Positions 1-12,700 of a stretch of 64,000 nt of DNA are shown one piece after another. A program made the translations under genes and the position numbers. Source of the stretch: Ficedula albicollis (lineage: Eukaryota; Chordata; Aves; Passeriformes; Muscicapidae); the NCBI RefSeq assembly GCF_000247815.1, contig NW_004775881.1, positions 23,312 to 87,311 of the forward strand, given 5' to 3'. The notes beneath the pieces were generated by a model. The model worked only from the letters and a program-made list of their open reading frames with translations. It was not told the DNA's origin and searched no databases. Within the stretch, counting starts at the first letter, position 1. Every line of letters begins with the position of its first letter.

Positions 1-2411
1 CTGCCCCTTCAAGAAATGCAGCTGAGGGAGTGGCATGCTCCCTCCTTCTCTTGTTCTAACAAGGGATGGTGGCTGGGAAGGCAGGAGCCAAGCTATGAGG
101 AAGGGACAATTGCTGGAAGGGGCAATTTCAGTGCAGAACCTCCTATTCCCCTATCCACAGCAGTAGCAACATCTGAATCTCTGGGGTGGCAACAGCAGCC
201 CTGCCATTTCTTACTGTGCAGATCCAAGAGAAAACATTCTCATGGGCAACACTCAACATGTCTGATCAGTCAGAAATATTTCAGATATATTCACAGTGAG
301 TGTACCTGTGTTGTATCGGGCTGGATAGTCTTGTGAGCATTGGGCATTCCTGAGTTCTCTACTTGGCCCCCAATTTGTCCCTTGAGAGGAGACAGAAATT
401 TTGGCTTAGTACAAACAACCTACAAATCCCATCGTACAACAGGAATGTCAGAGAGTTCTTAAGAGAACCCTGAAGACTGTAAGTACCTGTCTGATAGTGT
501 ATACAGAATAAGTGGTGCAGTGCAGAGTGACAGAGCCATTTGCACATGTGCACGCACCTATGAAGTAGTAAAAGGACAGAGTGCACTTGACACTGTTGGG
601 GATCCCAAAGTGCTGTCCCAGATTTACCCATTCCCCCCAGATGCTCCCACTGGCGTGTAGTCTATAGCTAGGCAACTGCTCTGACTGCAACAGAGCTCTC
701 CAGGCTTTTCTACAAACCCTGCCTCCTTATCTGAATCAGCTGAATAAAAAATTATTTTTTAACCTGTGTGCAAACATTGGCTGCTAAAATGGTCATAAAG
801 GTGTTGAGGAGAGAGTCGTGACACCAGCAATACATTGGGGAAGGACTGGATATGCCTTTTGGTCAAACTCGCTTTTTTTGACATTTTAGCAAAGAGTATT
901 AATAATAAGGACCTGAAAAAAATTCCAGATTAGTAAAGTACGTCCTATGTCAATAGCATACAGATAACTTTTTTCTGTCCAGAATGGGATGGTGAGGTAT
1001 CTCCAAGGCGTTTTTCTGTATCAGTTTGCTTCTGAACTGACAAGAATGTAAGAGATGAACTTTCATGCTAAGGCAAAACTTGCCTGTAATTGCAAGTTGG
1101 ATTTTCCTTATCAATTAGCAGTTTTCTGTGTACTGTGAACATTTTTGCAATAATTCCTATGGGAGATTTCCATTGATAAGGATTTACCAACTATGCATTG
1201 TAGCTGTTTCAGGATTGGTTCTGATAAGATATAGGCTTTCTTATTGTCAGCATCATGTCTTATTTGGAAAGCTCTGTGTAACAAAGAAGCCTGTGGGTAG
1301 TCTAGTAGATATTGTATTAAAAGTAATGTTGCTAATGCAAAAATTGTATATGGTTTTATGTAGTTGCTATGGACCTACTGAGTCATTATGTACGGAGATT
1401 GAACTTCTGCTGTCTTGAATGTTTTTCATACCCTGTAAAGATGGCATTCTAAGTGCTACCGAATCAGAGTGGAAGCATTTCACACTTGGGTTTGTTCGGT
1501 GTGAAGCAATGCTAGAGGGAGGAGACTCTGGAGGATATAGCCATCAAATTCAATCATTATCTCTGAGAAGAACAGACGCTGTAGTCTAGAGGCAGGCAGG
1601 AGAGTGAACTGATTCGGTACACGTTCATCACAGAATGATGCTGATACTACTCCAATGCTTACTTACAGTACACTACTCCTCAATGCTCTTAAATAGTGCA
1701 GTGCTGCTTAAACTACATGGTGGGAAAATGGCTTCAGGTGTAGGCAGGCATATTCATACACTCAGGTTTCACACCTGCAGGTTTTTTAGTGTAGGAATAG
1801 CATTATTTACTAATTTCAGCACAAAGTACTAAACACATAGATCATAGCTATTAAAACCTCTGTAAAGTGTAGCGTTCTGGCTGTGTTCCAGACTTTACCG
1901 GCTAACACTTCCTTCAGAATAGCTGTCTTTTAATGCACTTTCGCAAGAACCTGGTGATGCAAAATTTCAGTTTAAAGGAATATAGTAAGCAAACAAAATA
2001 AAATGTTTATTCTGATTGCTAAGTACTTTGGGCCAAAAAGAACTGAATACTCTTACATATTTTGTACAAAGTTGGATGCTCAGGCCATGTTACTTTGTAG
2101 GCAACGTTGAGTTGTGGTACCCACCACAGTAGCTTCCACAAACAGCCTCTGGGATTGCCACCATCTTTATTTAAAGGAGGAGAGTTACAATGAGTTTCAT
2201 GGTTCTACCTATAAATCTTGCAGAGATACTCTTGAAGGGTTTGAATGTCTTGTGATAGCAATCAGAGCTTATCTATAGTGCTGCTTATTTGGAGTAATTT
2301 AGCTGAAGATATGGCAAAGGCTGCCTATGATCCAACTACATCTTGATGCTGTCTTTCTCACAGAGACCATTGAGTCATATGACAAATTCAAAATGAATCA
2401 TTGGAGCTGTA
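1..2411. other. non-coding flank, no feature supported
   Basis: This is AT-rich single-copy-looking sequence. Open frames are 60-106 codons, overlap on both strands and match nothing I recognise. Confidence 0.6.
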
Positions 2412-2771
2412 CAAAATCATAGAACCGTACAATGTCCTGAGTAGGAACTAACTCACAAGCATCATCAAAGTCCAACTCTTGACCCTGCACAGGACAACTC
2501 CAATAATCACACTATTTCTGAGGGTGTTGTCCAAATGCTTCTTGAACATGTGCTGTGACTACTTCCCTGGGGAGCCCGTTCCAGTATCCAAACACCCTGT
2601 GAGTGAAAAACCTATTCTTAATATCCAACTTAAACTTCCCTTGACACAACTTCAGGCCTTTCCCTTGGGTTCTGTCACTTATAAACATAAAGGAGTGATC
2701 AGTACCTGCCCTTCTGCTTCCCCTCACAAGGCAGTTGCAGATCTCCCCTCAAGCTTCCTCTTCTCCATGGA
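2412..2771 (-). mobile_element. 5'-truncated CR1 LINE with remnant of ORF2 C-terminus
   Basis: The + strand begins aatcatagaaccgtacaatg and continues through the CR1 hallmarks gtccaactcttgaccctgcacagg, acttccctggggagcc and ctcttctcc, all in reverse complement. The minus-strand frame at 2727-2512 still reads [34 protein letters not shown] and QEAF, a typical CR1 ORF2 tail. It is 5'-truncated and inactive, and the (GGAAT)n array begins about 115 bp from its truncated end. Confidence 0.85.
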
Positions 2772-2886
2772 TTGATACAGAATATGAGCAAAATAATCAT
2801 CATAGCAGAATGGAAACTTGAGTTCACCTTCCTGTTTTTCTGTGTATTTCAGGAACTTTGTTAAGTACAGTCTTACACTTTCAGAT

Positions 2887-4254
2887 AATGGAATGGAATG
2901 GAATGGAATGGAATGGAATGGAATGGAATGGAATGGAATGGAATGGAATGGAATGGAATGGAATGGAATGGAATGGAATGGAATGGAATGGAATGGAATG
3001 GAATGGAATGGAATGGAATGGAATGGAATGGAATGGAATGGAATGGAATGGAATGGAATGGAATGGAATGGAATGGAATGGAATGGAATGGAATGGAATG
3101 GAATGGAATGGAATGGAATGGAATGGAATGGAATGGAATGGAATGGAATGGAATGGAATGGAATGGAATGGAATGGAATGGAATGGAATGGAATGGAATG
3201 GAATGGAATGGAATGGAATGGAATGGAATGGAATGGAATGGAATGGAATGGAATGGAATGGAATGGAATGGAATGGAATGGAATGGAATGGAATGGAATG
3301 GAATGGAATGGAATGGAATGGAATGGAATGGAATGGAATGGAATGGAATGGAATGGAATGGAATGGAATGGAATGGAATGGAATGGAATGGAATGGAATG
3401 GAATGGAATGGAATGGAATGGAATGGAATGGAATGGAATGGAATGGAATGGAATGGAATGGAATGGAATGGAATGGAATGGAATGGAATGGAATGGAATG
3501 GAATGGAATGGAATGGAATGGAATGGAATGGAATGGAATGGAATGGAATGGAATGGAATGGAATGGAATGGAATGGAATGGAATGGAATGGAATGGAATG
3601 GAATGGAATGGAATGGAATGGAATGGAATGGAATGGAATGGAATGGAATGGAATGGAATGGAATGGAATGGAATGGAATGGAATGGAATGGAATGGAATG
3701 GAATGGAATGGAATGGAATGGAATGGAATGGAATGGAATGGAATGGAATGGAATGGAATGGAATGGAATGGAATGGAATGGAATGGAATGGAATGGAATG
3801 GAATGGAATGGAATGGAATGGAATGGAATGGAATGGAATGGAATGGAATGGAATGGAATGGAATGGAATGGAATGGAATGGAATGGAATGGAATGGAATG
3901 GAATGGAATGGAATGGAATGGAATGGAATGGAATGGAATGGAATGGAATGGAATGGAATGGAATGGAATGGAATGGAATGGAATGGAATGGAATGGAATG
4001 GAATGGAATGGAATGGAATGGAATGGAATGGAATGGAATGGAATGGAATGGAATGGAATGGAATGGAATGGAATGGAATGGAATGGAATGGAATGGAATG
4101 GAATGGAATGGAATGGAATGGAATGGAATGGAATGGAATGGAATGGAATGGAATGGAATGGAATGGAATGGAATGGAATGGAATGGAATGGAATGGAATG
4201 GAATGGAATGGAATGGAATGGAATGGAATGGAATGGAATGGAATGGAATGGAAT
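2887..4254. repeat. pure (GGAAT)n pentanucleotide array, about 273 copies
   Basis: The array is 1,368 bp of AATGG/GGAAT with no interruption that I can find. It opens all three frames per strand as MEWNG or HSIPF peptides, which are artefacts and not genes. The unit is the same pentamer as human satellites II/III, and GGAATG is the core TEAD (M-CAT) motif. It lies between a CR1 fragment and a solo LTR whose target duplication begins 9 bp after the array. GAATGGAA is also found just before it at 2810, a possible seed. Confidence 0.97.
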
Positions 4255-4439
4255 TGAAAAATCAAGGTGTGAGAGTCCGTCTGAAAGCCTCTCATTTGCT
4301 CTGCCCAACGACGCTCGCCTGAGGCCTAAAGAAGACCTCTCAAACTGCAGCTTAAAGGCGCTGGCCAGGGATGGGAGGAATGCCAAGGGACTGTTCACAG
4401 GTGGTGCTCATTGGACCAGGACTGGTTCCTCGTGAGCCT

Positions 4440-4513
4440 GGTTTGGTCAAGCTCCCACAGCGGTGAGAACAATGAGGGTTTGGTCAAGCTCCCACAGTGG
4501 TGAGAACAATGAG
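4440..4513 (+). repeat. 37-bp direct repeat x2 in LTR U3 (enhancer-like)
   Basis: Two abutting copies of ggtttggtcaagctcccaca plus gcggtgagaacaatgag differ at one position (gcgg versus gtgg). Tandem U3 repeats upstream of TATA are typical retroviral enhancers; the function here is inferred. Confidence 0.85.
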
Positions 4514-4682
4514 CTGGTCATAAGGACTGTTTGTAGCTGTGCCTGGTGCTTGTTATGGGACGCTACAGGGTACTGTTTACCAAACCCTGTTTCCCCCGCA
4601 CCTGTGTCATGGATCTCCACATACAATAGTCCATAAATCTGCCCCACCTTTTGGCCAGAAGCCAGTCGCTTTGGAAAAAGAC

Positions 4683-4690
4683 TATAAAAG
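4683..4690 (+). promoter_or_regulatory. LTR TATA box
   Basis: The sequence is tataaaag, about 184 bp upstream of the LTR AATAAA, in the expected order for an LTR promoter on the + strand. Confidence 0.6.
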
Positions 4691-4801
4691 TGACTTTCTT
4701 AAAGAAGACCCCGAGATCTCCCCAGACAGCAACGGACATCTATTGGCTGGTACCACGAGGATCGTCTGCCCATCTTGGTAGCTATAATCCCAACCCCCTT
4801 T

Positions 4802-4833
<32 letters not shown>

Positions 4834-4866
4834 CCTCTGTCCCACTATCGCATTTGGTTGGCACTA

Positions 4867-4872
4867 AATAAA
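4867..4872 (+). terminator. LTR polyadenylation signal AATAAA
   Basis: It reads ctaaataaaagtgc, followed by GT-rich sequence (ccctttgtgtgtctttt), as expected for the R/U5 part of the solo LTR. Confidence 0.6.
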
Positions 4873-4987
4873 AGTGCATTTTTTGGAAGAGTAATTGATT
4901 TTGTCCCTTTGTGTGTCTTTTGCACCCTGAGATTCTTAAAAGAACCTTCACGACCCCCGCTCTAACTAGGCGGACCGTGACACAAGG

Positions 4988-7900
4988 CCTTGTAAATTTA
5001 CCTCAGGTTAGACACCGCAAATGAATACTTCCAGTTACCAATTTTTCTCTTATTTTTCAAGGCTAGGAGAGATGGCATATGGTCTTCCTTTACTTGCAAC
5101 ACTATCACATCAGACTCCTTGGGCCTTTGCATTGATTAGAGATTTCTCATACATCAGTCTGAGCTGGGTAGGTCACTTGCTTTCCCTAGTCTAATGACTC
5201 CTTTTTTCCAACCTCCCACAAGACCCCAGAGACTGCCAGGGGTCTGCCTGCCCAGAGACTTCTTTACAGAGTATAATTCTCAATCCTTTTGATTACAGGT
5301 AAGCATACTGGGGGGGGAAATGTCCTAAAGTAATAGCGAATTATACAAGTTAGGAGGTTTTGATTATGCTCATCTATTTTCCTGCTTGGCAGAAATACGT
5401 TCTTGAAGTGAAGTGTTTCTGACAACATGGAGTGGTTTGGGGATTGTTATTTGTACTTGGTATAACTAGGCACATGTAAAACTGTCCAATGCTTAGAACT
5501 GTTCTCTAGCTAGCCAAGACTAATGTTGTTAAAAGAAATGGTGGCTTGTAGTACTGCTGGACAAGGTTTAGGCCGCAGTGGCATGTCTGTACAAATCTGG
5601 GCCTTGTGTGCACCAGCCAAAAACTATATTTAGTTGCTATGTTTTGCTGCCTGTTATTTTTCTGCATATTTTACTGTTCGTTCACACACTTCTTTCACAC
5701 GCTAGCTTTTTTTGTGTATTTCTTAGTTTATACCAGTGTTTATAACAAGTGCACAGTATTAGAAAATTTTAGGAGTTTTTCGATAACTTGTTGAAACCCC
5801 CCAAGGCCGCTGGAACATAAACTATGCTAAATCGGGAGAGAAGAAGTTGAAAACACAGAATATCACGATTAGAAGACCCAAGATAACAGGGGCGGCAAAG
5901 ATCCTGAAGACCACCAATTACGGACTTTGGGGGTTTTGGACAGGGCTGTTCAATACCCTAGAATTGCCAATTACAAGATGTGTGACCATGAGGGTAGTAG
6001 TTCAAGAATGTATAATTAGGGTGAATTGCAAACAATAAATTCGTTTCTACAAAATCATATTGATTTGCTGTCCAGAAGTCCAGATTTTTCCCACAGTGGC
6101 TAAAATAGGAGATGAACATCCTATTGACAGGTCAACCAGATTCCTTATTTGTAAGTATTAGTGTGCATATGAGACAGATAAGATACAGTGAGGACAGACA
6201 AGAGCTGAAAGCTCTTCATAGGACCATGGGAGGGAAGGATTGTGAAAAATAATGCCTTTAGCAACAGTGACCTAAACCCTTCATTCTCTTATCACTCTGT
6301 GTACATGTCAGTGAAAAAGAGGGAGAATTATTAGAAGGATCAAAAGGCAAAAATCTGTTTCTTAATTAACCGTATTTCAGTTTCCTGAGGGAACACACGG
6401 CATGTTTCTGTGTGTTTTCTCAGATTTCAGTGCTGATGAGAGACAGTGGATCAAAGATGTTGCCTCACTTTAATGGCCCTCAATTTCTCTGTGTTTACAG
6501 TAGATGATTTGTTAATTTTCCAGGTTTTGACTTTATTCCTGGAAATGTTATTTTTAGGGTTTCATTACTAACCTTCTTGTGAAATCTACTTGCTATGCAA
6601 GGAAAAAAAAAGAAAGAGAAATAAAATTAAAAAAGAAAGTTCAGGGGTTTTTTTCTATTTGTATCATCAAGCAAAAATATTTGTTGTTATCATGAAAAAA
6701 ATGTAGTGGTCAGAATCTTTCCACTTGCTATGTTGATTGTATGGAAGTCTAAAGAGCATTGGTTCACTTGTATAAGAAAGAGTGATGTTTTGAATAGAAG
6801 GTTTAATGTAAGTCAGTTGCACCACTAAACCTTTAAAGTGCTTATTTGGGGAATGTGCCCTGCATCTTACTGCCACTGATTTCCAGAAAATTACGTATGA
6901 TTCTAACTCTGGTCTCTTGTTGTCCATGTCCAGAAGGGCTAGGAATTCTGTGGTGGGAAAAATGTGCTCACACCTAAAACAGGCAGTGCTTGTCTCTATT
7001 CAGCAGATGTTTTTGCAGCCTCTTGAGAATTGTACAGATGGACCCCAAACAGTGCATTTATACAAACAAAAAGATAAGTGTACTTTTTTTTTAAGTTATC
7101 TCTCTGGTTACCCAGAAGTTCTTGTTCTAATCTGTAGAGAACTACTAGGTGCTCAGCATTTAAGAAAATCAGAGTGTGTGAGTACCTACATGCAGATATA
7201 AGTCTGACAGAGACCCAGTTTTGGAAGTCTTGCCTAATGGGTGCAGTGTGGGTGATCAAGAAATTTTAATTGGGTTCCTTGGAGCTGAGAGACAGAACCA
7301 TTGATATAAACCACTTTTTTTCCTAGCTGGAAATAATTTTATAAGAAGTGGCTAATAATTTCCAACTCTAGTGTGTTTCGTTTTCCGTCATTTTCCAATA
7401 TTTCTGTCATTTTCCGACATTTTTCATTTGACCTTGGGGAAATCAAAGCTAAAGTATTGTTGTATCATGTGTTACAGCTGCTTCCATAATATTTTCTCTT
7501 CTATTTGCCTAAGTCAGAACAGAACTGAAGTACTCTTCTTTCCAGAGAAGATTTCTGTGTTGGTAAGGAGTTATAAAAACCCAACAACTTGTGTCATAGC
7601 CTTAGACACCTGTAGTTTCATCTTTACAAAAACATGCAACAAAACAAAGGAAAACAGTGGCTTTTGCAGAGATTGTACAAGAAAGAGAAACTGGGGGAGC
7701 CCAGGGTATTTTATTATTTCTGAAATGCAAATTGCAGAGAAGAAGGAACTTTTATTTTTCATGAAATCTGTCATTTTTCCATTCAGCCAGCTCTGAATGT
7801 AGCAATGTAGTACTTGTCTTTTGTTTAGGATAAGCATGTGATTGGCATTAAGTGTTTGAGCATGCATCTTTCTTTTATCTCATACAAGTACCATTTTCCA

Positions 7901-8247
7901 TCTTTCTGTTCAGCTAAGTAATGTTGAGTATTTTATGCAACCTAGAAGAGTCTCTGTGTTCTTAATCTTGTTACCTGCTCTCTCAGCATTTATTCATTTT
8001 TCAGTTGCCTATGGAAGTGGAAAGGTTAAGATACAGTAACTGGGCCCCCTGATGACAAAAATCTTTCCTTGTAAAACTCCTGCTTGCATTTTGCCCTCTA
8101 TTTGCCTTTTTGTTTTTGTTTTTGCACTTCAGCTCTAGGATAATCACATATTATGTTACATACAAGTCTTCTATTCTTCCGCAGGTGCACGCAGCATGTT
8201 AATGGAAACAAAATTCTGATGTATATAGGCAAATTACAGTGGATATG
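4988..8247. other. intergenic, nothing but a possible LTR piece at 5,789-6,095
   Basis: No coding exon, tRNA or clear repeat was recognised outside 5,789-6,095. The longest frame (141 codons, 7371-7796 +) is in AT-rich sequence, overlaps an opposite-strand frame and has no recognised domain. Confidence 0.55.
5789..6095 (+). mobile_element. possible short LTR fragment
   Basis: It begins tgttgaaaccccccaag, has an AATAAA at about 6035 and ends tttttcccaca, so both ends fit TG...CA. The flanks ataact and gtggct match at three of six positions, with the three mismatches all A/G transitions; this could be a decayed duplication or chance. There is no coding potential; the family was not recognised with certainty. 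Confidence 0.4.
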
Positions 8248-8386
8248 CTAACCTGTCTCTTCCCGAGGTGTCTCCTTAGCCCTGAGATCACCTCAGGAGG
8301 ACATGCAGGTGGTCTGGAGCCCAGCTCTTTCCAATGCCCACCAATGAGAGACTGCAGGAGGCCGTTCTTAGAGGTTTTCATGGTTG

Positions 8387-8392
8387 TTTATT
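8387..8392 (-). terminator. LTR polyadenylation signal (minus strand)
   Basis: The minus strand reads aacaataaacaacc downstream of the LTR TATA box. Confidence 0.6.
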
Positions 8393-8484
8393 GTTTCTTA
8401 TCTCAGGAATGCTTTGTCCAGCAAACAGCGGTCTGCTCGCCAGACATCCAGGGCAGAATCTGCCTGAGAAAGGCAGGACTTATC

Positions 8485-8491
8485 TTTTATA
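8485..8491 (-). promoter_or_regulatory. LTR TATA box (minus strand)
   Basis: The minus strand reads gactataaaagataag, 93 bases before the LTR AATAAA. Confidence 0.6.
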
Positions 8492-8597
8492 GTCTAAATT
8501 ACGTACTAGGTATTTACAAATGACCCCCAATACAATACAATACAATACAATCTTGTTACATGGTCCAGCTCTGTCTTCATCCAATCTAAGAGTGCCA

Positions 8598-9468
<871 letters not shown>

Positions 9469-9750
9469 GGAGGAAGAGGTATCCACACCCCAAATTCTCC
9501 ATCTTGGCCACGTGTCCCTTATCACAAACATTCTAGAAATCTGCTAATTCTACATTCTAACAGTCTAATTTACACTCTATTTATTTTTGCAGCTTGTATT
9601 TCTTCTTTCAATGTTGGTAAATTGTTCCAAGGAGCTAAATCCAGCTCCTGAGACACCTGAGTCTCATTCAGGGGTCTTTGAGACCCTTGCCAGGGGGGTT
9701 TTGAGACCCCCAAGGAGGCCAGGGGAACACCCTGGGCTCCCACACTAACC

Positions 9751-12700
9751 CATAAAATGCATGACATACTGTTATTGGTTGGGAAATATTAGCTGGTGTA
9801 AGTTATTCAACACAGAAAGTTTCCTGAAATTATCCATATTCTCTTTACTGAGTTTGTTGTAGCTGTGTGTGTATACAACAGCATGTTACTGATGCATGAA
9901 ATTCTTTATTTTGATACTCAGAAATGTTGTTTCAGCTTTGATTTTTTTCCCTGAGTTCTGTCACACTCTGTTATAAAACTTTGAGTAAAGAATGTTCCTT
10001 GTAAGGCAAGTTAGGTCTCCAGACTGCATGCTTTTACTAATTATTTTCTGTATTCTCTGTTAGATGGATACTCTTCAGGTTGGTCTTACTCTTATGCAAA
10101 ATTGTCTTGATAGATGAGTAGCTCAGAGCAAAATCTGTAATTTATGGATATAGAAAATGCATGCAGTCTCTCACTGTCTTTACAGATGTGCCTTAGGGCA
10201 AATGAAATGTTCAGATAATGGAAGGGTGGAGTGTTAATAAACCTCAGTCAGGAAGACAATACTTACTTCTTTTCTTTAAAATAAATTCAAACCTGAATTC
10301 CAAATTACTTTTTAAAACATCTTTGGTGCTTTTTTTCTTCATACTATTGCTATTGTTAAATTCAATGCAAGATAATGTGCTTGATGTGTAATTCAAAAAT
10401 ACAAGTAATTAGATTGAGATATTTGTTTTCCAAAACAGAATTGTCAGAAAAATCACTCAGACTCTATAAAAATGTAGACTAGTTCTTTTGACTAGTTGTT
10501 CGAGTAATTTAAATTTCTATTGGTGTTTGTTTCCGAGAGTCTATTACCATGTATTGGAAAATGACTGCTGCAGCATTAATAACATTGCTGTGAAGAAAAC
10601 AAACTACACAGAAATTGTTGTTTTGGAAAAAAACAGTGGTTCCTACAGTCTTGTATTTTGTCTCTGACAGTAACCAATATGCGATGATTCAGAGGAAGAA
10701 ATACACACAGCCAATTGTGTTATAGTGTACTACAAAGGGAAATTTCTTTCTGGCCCCAGACAGTGCTCAGTTTATGCCTTAAAGCATGATGATTGATAGC
10801 TACTGTAAATTTTATCTTAGCTAGTGTAACCAAATTGGATTGCTCCTTGTTGTCCATAGTCTGCCCTTCACCTGGCCTTCAGAGAATTACAGTGCTCTTC
10901 CTTACTGCTGGATTTGTTGATTTTAACCTTGTTGTTTTAAGCAGATGCAGTAATGCAACTCAAAGACTTGTGCCACCATTTTAGGAGTCACACACATTGT
11001 ATTTTTTATCAGTAACAGGCTAGTTCAATACTTTTAGTTAAATTGAAAATATTACTTTTCAATGGGGCAGAGCAGATACTAGACTCATCATTGTGTCTGT
11101 TCTCTGCTATTCTAAACATGGGAGCTTTAGCCATGGATATAATTGAAGATTATGCCTAGACCTGATGCTGTCACACTTCTGTGTCATTGCAGTTGCCTTG
11201 AAAGGATCAAAACTGGGTTTGGAGCATTACCACATCCTGAAAATCTTGACCTCAGCAGCCTCTGAAGACCCTTCATACTGTTCTTTCACTTCTTACATTC
11301 CTACACTGGAGTGCAATGTGCTGTTAGAGAAGTGAATATTGTTCTGTTACTGTGATTACGTGACATTTAGACCAAAACTTATGAAAGTACCCTGGGTTCA
11401 GCTGTAACAGAGGCAGAGACCAAGTTCTTTGTAGTAAGCTTTGGTACATTTCATTTGTTGTGCACCCGTCTAATAAAACCCTGTAGTCTAAGAGCAGCTA
11501 TCTGAGAGTCTTTTGTTGCAGACAACAGCTGACCTTATTTTAGTCTGTCATTCATAATGCAAAATAGCAGAGACCCTTGAAACAGCTTGCATTGATGCTG
11601 CTGCCCTTCAAGACCTTAGGTGCAAGCTAGTTTGATGGAGAACAGTACTACTTGTCTTACTGGTTTGTACATTGCCTTTTAGCAAGTCCCTCTCTGTATC
11701 CAGAGTAAGGCAGAATTTATGCAATTACTGTCCTTCTTTTCTTTGCCTCTGCAAGTGCAGATCAGTCTCTGACATCATTAAAAAAATGCAGCAAGCAGTT
11801 ACCACAGGAAGCAGATTCTGCTCAGCAACTTGAAAACCTGTCATTAGGTCCTGCCTTTCTGCCTTCCAAATGCATCCACTTGCTCAGTTTGCTTCTTCTT
11901 GAGAAATAATTAAACAACTCAAGTCTCCTTGCCAAATGACCAGTCAAAGCCAGGGAATCTGGGTATCCTGAATGACAGTGGATCATCATAACAATCTTGG
12001 GAGAAAAAAATTTACTTTCTTACTGAAGGAAGGAGGTTCAGATTTGTTTTATACTCCTTCAGTATTACTGATTACGAACCTTTTGGAGAGATCATCTAGG
12101 TTTTAAATTAGCATGAAAAAATAAACCTTCTGTTGGTTGGTAAGCAGCAGTTGTCATGTGGCCAGTCTTTGAACCTCAGCTGATCAAATCCAGCAGGAAT
12201 TGTCCTTGAGTTGTAAGGCTTTACGAGCTGGAACATTGCCTCTTCCTTTACAGCAGATTCTAATTCTACCAGCACTGCAGCAGTTGAATACTCATTCAAA
12301 GTGATGACATTTTATATATTAGTGAGGTAGTTCTTCTTCGTCCTGTGAAGGAAGGGGCTTTTGGTGGTGATAACCTGCTGCCTAAACTTTGGAAAATGCT
12401 TCTGTGAACCTGGACTTCCACTAGGAGTATTGGTCCTCATGGGCTTGCGTGGTCACATCCTCTCACCCCAACTTACCATTCTGAGCTGAGAAACAGGACG
12501 GTAGCCACTAAAGTAGAATTCCTTCTGAAGAAACCTTTAGGTTTTCTTCTCTAACACTCCTCCTTTCTTCCAGCCCATACTGGCTGCACAATGGGCCATC
12601 TCACTTGGAGCCATCTGGGTACGCAGCTGCAAATCTGGATACAGCAGTCTCTGCACTCAACAACTGCAGAGGTACAGTGTCCATTTGCAACCATGCTATG

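Larger units (their letters stand above)
4268..4982 (+). mobile_element. solo endogenous retrovirus LTR (715 bp) with 5-bp target duplication
   Basis: It starts tgtgagagtc and ends ccgtgaca, with TG...CA termini, and is flanked on both sides by caagg (4263-4267 and 4983-4987). Inside are a directly repeated 37-bp block (4440-4476 and 4477-4513), a TATAAAAG box at 4683, a CT-rich tract at 4800-4833 and an AATAAA at 4867, giving a U3-R-U5 order on the + strand. There is no internal retroviral region, so this is a recombination-derived solo LTR. The repeated block and 5-bp duplication would fit a gammaretrovirus-like (class I) element, but 5-bp duplications also occur in other classes. Confidence 0.88.

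Noticed and set aside
2724..4435. Long open frames of repeating MEWNG or HSIPF (474-525 codons)
   Set aside because: They are translations of the (GGAAT)n array; five-base units keep all frames open. No promoter, splice or homologue evidence.
8239..8523. 94-codon + strand frame and opposite-strand frame starting MKTSKNGLLQSL
   Set aside because: Both lie in the R/U5 part and flank of the solo LTR at 8,254-9,744; they are LTR DNA, not genes.
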